Part shown: in pieces, positions 59,074-64,000 of the stretch
How the letters are laid out: every line of letters begins with the position of its first letter
Position numbering within the stretch: the first letter of the stretch is position 1
DNA from: JAAYXS01 sp043820985
GTDB lineage: Bacteria > Planctomycetota > Phycisphaerae > UBA1845 > Fen-1342
Assembly: GCA_043820985.1 (NCBI GenBank)
Contig: JBDRDH010000213.1
Coordinates: 1 to 64,000, forward strand
Length of the DNA stretch: 64,000 nt
Direction: 5' to 3'
Notes under the pieces: generated by a model
The model's database searches: none
The model's input: the letters and a program-made list of their open reading frames with translations, nothing else
Told to the model about the DNA's origin: nothing
Program-made: the position numbers and the translations under genes

Positions 59074-60246
59074 ATGTCCAATACAGTGTTTGATGATGCC
59101 CGCTTGATTACGCGACACATCTCGGCCTGGCGAAGGTATCTGCATGCCAATCCGGAACTTAGCGGGCAGGAGCGGATGACCGCGGGCTTCCTGGCAGGTG
59201 AGCTGCGCAAGATCGATCTGAAACCCGAGGAAAATATCGGCGACACCTGGGGCTTATCCGCCACCCTGCGGATTGACGATCGGCCAGCGGTGGCCCTGAG
59301 GGCCGACATGGATGCTCTGCCGGTGAGCGAGCAGACGGGGCTCGAGTTTGCCTCCACAAAGAATGGGGTGATGCATGCCTGCGGGCACGATGCGCATATG
59401 GCCATGCTGTTGGGGGCGGCGGTCCTGCTGCGGCAACGCGCGCGGGAACTGAAACGCTCGGTCAAACTCATCTTCCAACCACACGAAGAACTGTATCCCG
59501 GTGGGGCGTCGGCGATGATTGCGGGGGGCGTCCTGGCCGATGTCGAGTCCATCCTGGGATTGCATATCTGGTCGCAACTGCCTACCGGCACAATAGGTAC
59601 GCGTATTGGCCCCTTCATGTCCAGCGTCAACGATATTGAGATGGAGATCGAAGGTAAGGGGGGCCACGCGGCTATGCCGCATGAGTGCATCGACCCGATC
59701 GTCGTGGCGGCCCAGATCATCAATGCCTTGCAGACCGCCGTCAGCCGGTCGATTTCCATGACTGATAATGCGATTGTCTCGATTACCACAATGAAGGCCG
59801 GGAGTGCGTACAACATTATCCCGCCGACGGCCCATCTGAGTGGGACTATTCGTACTTTGAACGAGGCGGTCCGCGCACGCGTCTGTACACGTGTTTGTGA
59901 GATCGCCGAGGGTATCGCGGGGGCTAACAGAGCCACCGCGCGGGTTGAGATCAAGCCGGGCTACCCGGTGACCGTTAACGACGAAAACGTGGTCAAGCGT
60001 GTCCGGGTTGCGGCTAGGAAATTAGGAGTCTCTGAGGAGGGTCTACTTGACCTGGACGCCCAGGGTGGCGGAGAAGACTTCGCCTATTACGGCCAGCAGA
60101 TTCCAGCGGCACTTGTGTTCCTCGGTGGCGGTAGCGTCCAGGAAGGTGGATCCTATCCTCATCATCATCCGCGCTTCGATATAAACGAAGCCGCTTTACC
60201 ACTCGGCGCGGCTTTGCTGGCGCAGTACGCTTTGCAAACGGAGTAA
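59074..60246 (+). CDS. M20D family amidohydrolase (hippurate/N-acyl amino acid hydrolase type)
   Basis: A 390-residue protein. Metal-site motifs are ACGHDAHMAMLLGAA and IFQPHEE (the catalytic Glu), with LHIWSQLPTG (HxW-type) and GGGEDFAYYGQQIPAAL. The dimerisation domain shows GKGGHAAMPHECIDPI. M20D enzymes hydrolyse N-acyl amino acids, hippurate or N-acetyl-diaminopimelate; the substrate is not fixed by sequence. The cytoplasmic location is inferred from the lack of a signal peptide. The small zinc-ribbon gene follows after 4 bases, so they are likely co-transcribed. Confidence 0.92.
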   Translation: MSNTVFDDARLITRHISAWRRYLHANPELSGQERMTAGFLAGELRKIDLKPEENIGDTWGLSATLRIDDRPAVALRADMDALPVSEQTGLEFASTKNGVMHACGHDAHMAMLLGAAVLLRQRARELKRSVKLIFQPHEELYPGGASAMIAGGVLADVESILGLHIWSQLPTGTIGTRIGPFMSSVNDIEMEIEGKGGHAAMPHECIDPIVVAAQIINALQTAVSRSISMTDNAIVSITTMKAGSAYNIIPPTAHLSGTIRTLNEAVRARVCTRVCEIAEGIAGANRATARVEIKPGYPVTVNDENVVKRVRVAARKLGVSEEGLLDLDAQGGGEDFAYYGQQIPAALVFLGGGSVQEGGSYPHHHPRFDINEAALPLGAALLAQYALQTE

Positions 60247-60250
60247 GGCG

Positions 60251-60463
60251 ATGATAGCGAAACGTAGCAATGGCCAGGACCAGGATGATCCACGCCAGCC
60301 GGAGAAGCCCGCCGATGGTGAGCCGGCTTCAGCGGAAGGAGGTCAGCAGCGCACAGAGCATTGTCCTTTATGTGGCGCGGTTCTGGATTGTGTCCATTGT
60401 GAACTGATCTGCCCGAATTGCGGCTACCGCGAAGATTGCTCGGACATCTTCCCGGCATCGTGA
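60251..60463 (+). CDS. Small zinc-ribbon protein
   Basis: A 70-residue protein starting ATG 60251, 4 bases after the amidohydrolase stop, with GGAGTAAGG upstream. The first half is polar and Gln/Pro/Glu-rich and looks disordered. The second half holds CPLCGAVLDCVHCELICPNC, spaced CxxC-x6-CxxC-x3-CxxC, ending in GYREDCSD. The pattern suggests one or two small zinc knuckles. Function unknown. A similar C-terminal ribbon is fused to the ribonucleotide reductase that follows. Confidence 0.65.
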   Translation: MIAKRSNGQDQDDPRQPEKPADGEPASAEGGQQRTEHCPLCGAVLDCVHCELICPNCGYREDCSDIFPAS

Positions 60464-60566
60464 GCGCCGCCGGCTTTGTTGAGCGGTTCTTTGGGGGATA
60501 ACAATACAGTTAAGTTTGGTTATTGTAAGGGCGCAGTGGAAGCCGGGGGCACAAACCATATAAAAA

Positions 60567-60582
60567 CCCCCATATATAGTGC
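60567..60582. promoter_or_regulatory. NrdR-box-like site 1
   Basis: ACCCCATATATAGTGC matches 13 of 16 positions of the NrdR box as I recall it (ACACTATATATAGTGT). It lies 87 bases upstream of the second site, which sits in the nrdJ promoter. NrdR is the ATP/dATP-sensing repressor of ribonucleotide reductase genes and normally binds paired boxes. The spacing here is longer than the usual 31-32 bases, so the pairing is uncertain. Confidence 0.5.
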
Positions 60583-60646
60583 ATAACTTTTTTTCAGTCA
60601 CAATCCAAGGTATGTACACGACTTGAAGCGAAGTTCCTGATTCACT

Positions 60647-60675
60647 TTGACGACCACTATATATTGGGTTATATT
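60647..60675 (+). promoter_or_regulatory. nrdJ promoter with an NrdR-box-like spacer
   Basis: TTGACG (60647-60652) and TATATT (60670-60675) are separated by 17 bases, as in a sigma-70-type promoter. The 16 bases 60654-60669, CCACTATATATTGGGT, match the NrdR box at 13 of 16 positions and fill the spacer almost exactly, so a bound repressor would exclude RNA polymerase. Transcription would begin near 60682, giving a ~115-base leader before nrdJ. No cobalamin riboswitch was recognised in that leader or in the rest of 60464-60796. Confidence 0.6.
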
Positions 60676-60796
60676 CAAGGTTGCCCCCCCAGATATGGCC
60701 ACCAACATTCCGGCCCTCTCAGGTGGTTGATGGAGTGGGTTAAAGATCGATTTCTCGTCGCGCTCTATGGTCCTTCTGGGGAGAGGAAGATCGCAT

Positions 60797-63700
60797 ATGA
60801 CAGCAAAAAACATGGATGGTCTGCTGCCGAGTGAGCGGTTCAAGGACGAGCCAGAGTTAACGGAAAACGGCCACAAAGTACTCGCGGCTCGCTATCTCAA
60901 AAAGAACGAAGCCGGAGAGTGCATTGAAACTCCAGGTGTACTATTTCATCGCGTGGCCGACACGATTGCGAATGTTGAGCTGGAATACGGCGCCTCGGAG
61001 AATGAGCGGCAGGAATGGGGGCACCGCTTTTATACCCTCATGACCAGCGGCAAGTTCATGCCCAACTCACCGACCTTGATGAACGCCGGTCGTGAGATGG
61101 GCATGCTCTCGGCCTGCTTTGTGTTGCCGGTGCGCGACTCGGTAGTCGATATCTTCAACAGCATCAAGCATACCGCGCTGATTCAGAAGGCTGGCGGCGG
61201 TACCGGTTTTGCTTTTGATGAGCTGCGCCCCACGGGTGACTATATCAAGTCCAGTGGCGGCACTACCAGCGGTCCGATCAGTTTCTGGCGCGCCTTTAGC
61301 GAAGCCACGAACGCCATTCAACAGGGCGCGTTCCGCCGGGGTGCCAACATGGGGATGATGTACATTCATCATCCGGATATCCTGAAGTTCCTGCATGCCA
61401 AACAGGATTTGAAACAGTTCAATAATTACAACATCTCGGTGAAGGTCACCGACACCTGGATGGAGGAATTTCGGGCCGATCCGGATTCGCCCCACGTCGT
61501 GCGCAATCCTCGTAATGGCATGGCTTTCGTCATCCCGCGCGACGTCGATATCTGGGAATCCAACACGCGCGATCTGATTGAAGTGGACTGTGTGGAACCA
61601 ATCCCGGAGTCCTCAAAGGAAACTTACTATACCACGCCACGTCTGACAGGCACGCTCTCAAAAGAGCTTATGGAACAGGTTTACTCCAAGCAGCACGTCT
61701 GGGACATCGTGGTTCGCAATGCGTGGCAGACCGGCGAACCCGGCGTAGTCTTCATGGATCGCATTAACCGCTACAATCCCACCCCGAAGGTAGGACGCAT
61801 CGAGGCCACTAATCCCTGTGGGGAGCAGCCCTTACTGCCATACGAAGCCTGTAATCTGGGCAGTATTAATCTCGGCAGGTTCGTCCGGAACGCCTGTACG
61901 GCGGCGGCGGATGTCGATTGGGAAGCACTCCGCGAGACAGTCGAGGTGGCCACGCGTTTTCTGGACAACGTGATCGACGCGAACAACTACCCACTGCCCG
62001 AGATCGAGAGTATCTGCCACGCCAACCGCAAAATTGGCCTGGGCATCATGGGCTTTGCCGACGCGCTCTACCAACTTGGGATCGCGTACAACAGCGAGGG
62101 GGGTGTCGCCTGGGGTGAGCGCTTCATGAAGTTCATTAACGATGAAGGCCACCGCTGTAGTGAGGAGCTGGCCCGTGAACGGGGATGTTTCCCCAATTGG
62201 AAGGGCAGCATCTGGCAAAGCCAGCATAAGCGCCTGATGCGTAATGCGGCGGTCACCACGGTGGCTCCCACGGGCACAATCAGCATTATCGCCAACTGTT
62301 CGGGTGGGGTGGAACCGCTGTTCGCCCTGGCTTTCCAGCGGAATGTGTTGCGCGATCAGTCCGCGGGCGACAAGCCCCTGGTGGAAGTCAACGCGACTTT
62401 CCGCCGGGTAGCCGATCGCCTGGGCGTCTTGAGCGACGAATTACTGGAGGACCTGATCGAGAAGGGTTCGCTGCATGACATCGAGGGCATCCCGGAGGAT
62501 CTGCGCCGGGTATTTGTTTGTGCCCACGACATTGCGCCGGTATGGCACATGCGGATGCAGGCCGCGTTTCAACGGCATTGCGACTCTTCCATCAGCAAAA
62601 CCATCAATTTCGCGCAGGATGCCACCCCGGAAGACGTCCAGAAGATCTACGACCTGGCGTACGAATTGGGCTGTAAGGGCGTGACGGTCTACCGTGATGG
62701 ATGTCGCGCGATGCAGCCCATGGCGTTGAAAAAGGAGGATGGTGTCGAGGAAACCACCAAAGAATTGCTGGCTACTGTGAATACTCCCAGCCAGCCAGCG
62801 CCGCCTGCTCGGGATGCGCCAGTGCAGCAACGCATTGAGCCGGCCGACTTACCCGAGATCGTCAGCGGTCTGCGTATCCGCCAGATGACGCCCTTCGGCA
62901 ACATGCACGTCAAGATCACGGTTGACTTGCGATCGGACCGGGAATTGGAGGTGTTCGCCCAGTTGGGCAAGGGCGGAGACGTCGCCACCAGTGACCTGGA
63001 GGCCATTTGCCGCATGATCTCATTGTGGCTGCGGGCTGGGGGCGCGCTGCGCTTGGTTATCAAGCAGCTCGAGGGCATTGGCTCGTCCTTGCAGATCCCC
63101 ACCCGTTCCGGACGAATCATGTCACTGGGTGATGGTCTGGCGTGTGCCCTGAAGAAATACACACGGGCCAAGGATCGCTTCGGCCTGCGCTCGTTGCTGC
63201 TAGGGGAAATCGATCTTGGCGAGTTGGATAATCCCCACCCCGCGCCTCATACGCGCGCGGCAGCCGCCGTCGATCGCACAATTGGCTCCATACAGGCACC
63301 TTCCGTAACTCCAGAGCCAGCCAAGCCCACGACTCAGGGCGGTAATGGTGGCAATGGCGGCGGCAATCCGTCAATGATGAAGCGCATGGACGACGCCCTG
63401 GATGAAGGGATTGATAAACGGCAGATTGGCCGCTCGTCCACGCGTATCGCGGAATCGTTCGAACGCCAGGCTCAAGAGCGCGCCGCGACCACCATGCGCG
63501 CCGATCATGCCGGCAATAAAGCCAATAGCATTGACAGCGCGTTCACCAGCGAGGTTGGCCGTGTGACAGCGCTGGCAGAGCTGCATGACAACTTACAGAC
63601 GGCGGTGGAGACTATCGAAATTACCACCGAGACCGAGATAATCGAGCCCATCACCGAGGTGAAAGGCACTGTCAGGGAAGCCCATACGCGGGATCTGAAG

Positions 63701-63838
63701 GAAGTGCTGGGTACGGTTCGACACCATCATGATGCCGCCTCGCATTATGTGCTGAAGTGCCCGCAATGTGGCGGCCTGATCGCCCGTCAGGAAGGCTGCC
63801 TGAAGTGCGCCAGCGAGTGCGGCTGGGCAGCCTGCTGA
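60797..63838 (+). CDS. nrdJ: Adenosylcobalamin-dependent (class II) ribonucleoside-diphosphate reductase
   Basis: From ATG 60797 (GAGAGGA upstream) the protein has 1013 residues. Core motifs are SACFVLPVRDSV (first redox Cys), GGGTGFAFDELRPTGDYI, RRGANMGMMYIHHPDI, ATNPCGEQPLLPYEACNLGS (catalytic NPCGE and second redox Cys) and APTGTISIIANCSGGVEP. No ATP-cone is seen at the N-terminus. A TSCPD-type domain lies around residues 700-770 (HVKITVDLRSDRELEVFAQL), then a Gly/Asn-rich linker, and the end is a Cys-rich ribbon (CPQCGGLIARQEGCLKCASE, then CGWAAC) likely to relay electrons. It reduces ribonucleotides using B12 and needs no oxygen. Confidence 0.95.
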   Translation: MTAKNMDGLLPSERFKDEPELTENGHKVLAARYLKKNEAGECIETPGVLFHRVADTIANVELEYGASENERQEWGHRFYTLMTSGKFMPNSPTLMNAGREMGMLSACFVLPVRDSVVDIFNSIKHTALIQKAGGGTGFAFDELRPTGDYIKSSGGTTSGPISFWRAFSEATNAIQQGAFRRGANMGMMYIHHPDILKFLHAKQDLKQFNNYNISVKVTDTWMEEFRADPDSPHVVRNPRNGMAFVIPRDVDIWESNTRDLIEVDCVEPIPESSKETYYTTPRLTGTLSKELMEQVYSKQHVWDIVVRNAWQTGEPGVVFMDRINRYNPTPKVGRIEATNPCGEQPLLPYEACNLGSINLGRFVRNACTAAADVDWEALRETVEVATRFLDNVIDANNYPLPEIESICHANRKIGLGIMGFADALYQLGIAYNSEGGVAWGERFMKFINDEGHRCSEELARERGCFPNWKGSIWQSQHKRLMRNAAVTTVAPTGTISIIANCSGGVEPLFALAFQRNVLRDQSAGDKPLVEVNATFRRVADRLGVLSDELLEDLIEKGSLHDIEGIPEDLRRVFVCAHDIAPVWHMRMQAAFQRHCDSSISKTINFAQDATPEDVQKIYDLAYELGCKGVTVYRDGCRAMQPMALKKEDGVEETTKELLATVNTPSQPAPPARDAPVQQRIEPADLPEIVSGLRIRQMTPFGNMHVKITVDLRSDRELEVFAQLGKGGDVATSDLEAICRMISLWLRAGGALRLVIKQLEGIGSSLQIPTRSGRIMSLGDGLACALKKYTRAKDRFGLRSLLLGEIDLGELDNPHPAPHTRAAAAVDRTIGSIQAPSVTPEPAKPTTQGGNGGNGGGNPSMMKRMDDALDEGIDKRQIGRSSTRIAESFERQAQERAATTMRADHAGNKANSIDSAFTSEVGRVTALAELHDNLQTAVETIEITTETEIIEPITEVKGTVREAHTRDLKEVLGTVRHHHDAASHYVLKCPQCGGLIARQEGCLKCASECGWAAC

Positions 63839-63872
63839 CTAACGATCTGGAGCGAGGGAGTTTCAAGCGCGA

Positions 63873-63909
63873 ACAAGACCTGTGCCGACTATTCCGGCCC
63901 AGGTCTTGT
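63873..63909 (+). terminator. Hairpin after nrdJ, possible terminator
   Basis: ACAAGACCTG (63873-63882) and CAGGTCTTGT (63900-63909) form a perfect 10-bp stem with a 17-base loop, 34 bases after the nrdJ stop. No T-run follows (the next bases are ATTATGG), so it may act as a processing or Rho-assisted end rather than a classical intrinsic terminator. The remaining bases to 64000 show no gene. Confidence 0.45.
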
Positions 63910-64000
63910 ATTATGGCTCCTGATTATTGAACGCTGTGTTGCTCGCGCTAACCTCAGTGGGCTACATGGGGCCGAACACCTGAAGTGAGCGGAGCATCGC

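Noticed and set aside
60464..60796. A cobalamin riboswitch ahead of the B12-dependent reductase
   Set aside because: I found neither the conserved B12-box core nor the multi-stem layout, and the inferred leader of about 115 bases is too short for the usual form.

Overview
The window is a piece of a chromosome with high G+C and dense coding, most likely from a planctomycete close to the Phycisphaerae. This is inferred, not proven. The supporting signs are secreted proteins ending in paired EF-hand/dockerin-like repeats of the type DxNxDGxVNSYDIDGFI, RCC1-like secreted proteins, DUF1573 proteins, a GH172 (DUF2961) enzyme, class II ribonucleotide reductase, ThyX, and intergenic gaps filled with short palindromic repeats. 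Nothing identifies a plasmid, phage or CRISPR locus. The only clear mobile-element coding remnant is the 3' end of a probable IS66-type transposase at the left edge.

Region by region. 1-2.4 kb: transposase tail, two small unknown genes, tRNA-Arg(CCG), a repeat-filled gap and an MgtC/SapB membrane protein. 2.6-11.6 kb: a DUF1573 gene plus a secreted ~460-residue protein gene occurs twice, in opposite orientations, on either side of aat and an isoprenoid pair (ispA-type prenyltransferase and dxs). The second DUF1573 copy carries a frameshift. 11.7-17.2 kb: CYTH protein, AlgE-like porin coupled to a lipoprotein, a short UvrD-like helicase with a six-cysteine cluster, and a DoxX protein. 17.2-19.7 kb: an array of four hairpins, a secreted M14 carboxypeptidase and an RCC1-like gene with an internal stop. 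20-22.4 kb: metK and prfB, the latter with a classical CTTTGAC +1 frameshift site. 22.5-28.2 kb: secreted GH172 enzyme, LamG-fused phosphoesterase and an anchored protein of unknown role. 29-32.2 kb: two-component system and a membrane protein. 32.4-36.9 kb: gatD and gatE, the archaeal-type Glu-tRNA(Gln) amidotransferase, then thyX.

37-41.6 kb: four poorly known or envelope-associated genes, including a CPBP protease and a membrane-anchored degenerate J-domain protein. 41.7-46.9 kb: purA-uppS-cdsA on the plus strand converges on pgsA-pgpA-uppP on the minus strand, so phospholipid and undecaprenyl-phosphate metabolism meet at one junction; a palindromic element there has apparently removed the uppP stop codon. 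47.3-49.4 kb: KtrBA potassium uptake. 50.7-57.1 kb: a surface-glycan or lipid-like group on both strands (GT2, two methyltransferases, polytopic membrane protein, B12-type radical SAM enzyme). 57-60.5 kb: cysteine desulfurase, unknown protein, M20 amidohydrolase, small zinc ribbon. 60.5-63.9 kb: nrdJ, with a promoter whose -35/-10 spacer is an NrdR-box-like sequence.

All calls were made by reading motifs and translations. No database search, alignment score or structure prediction was run.
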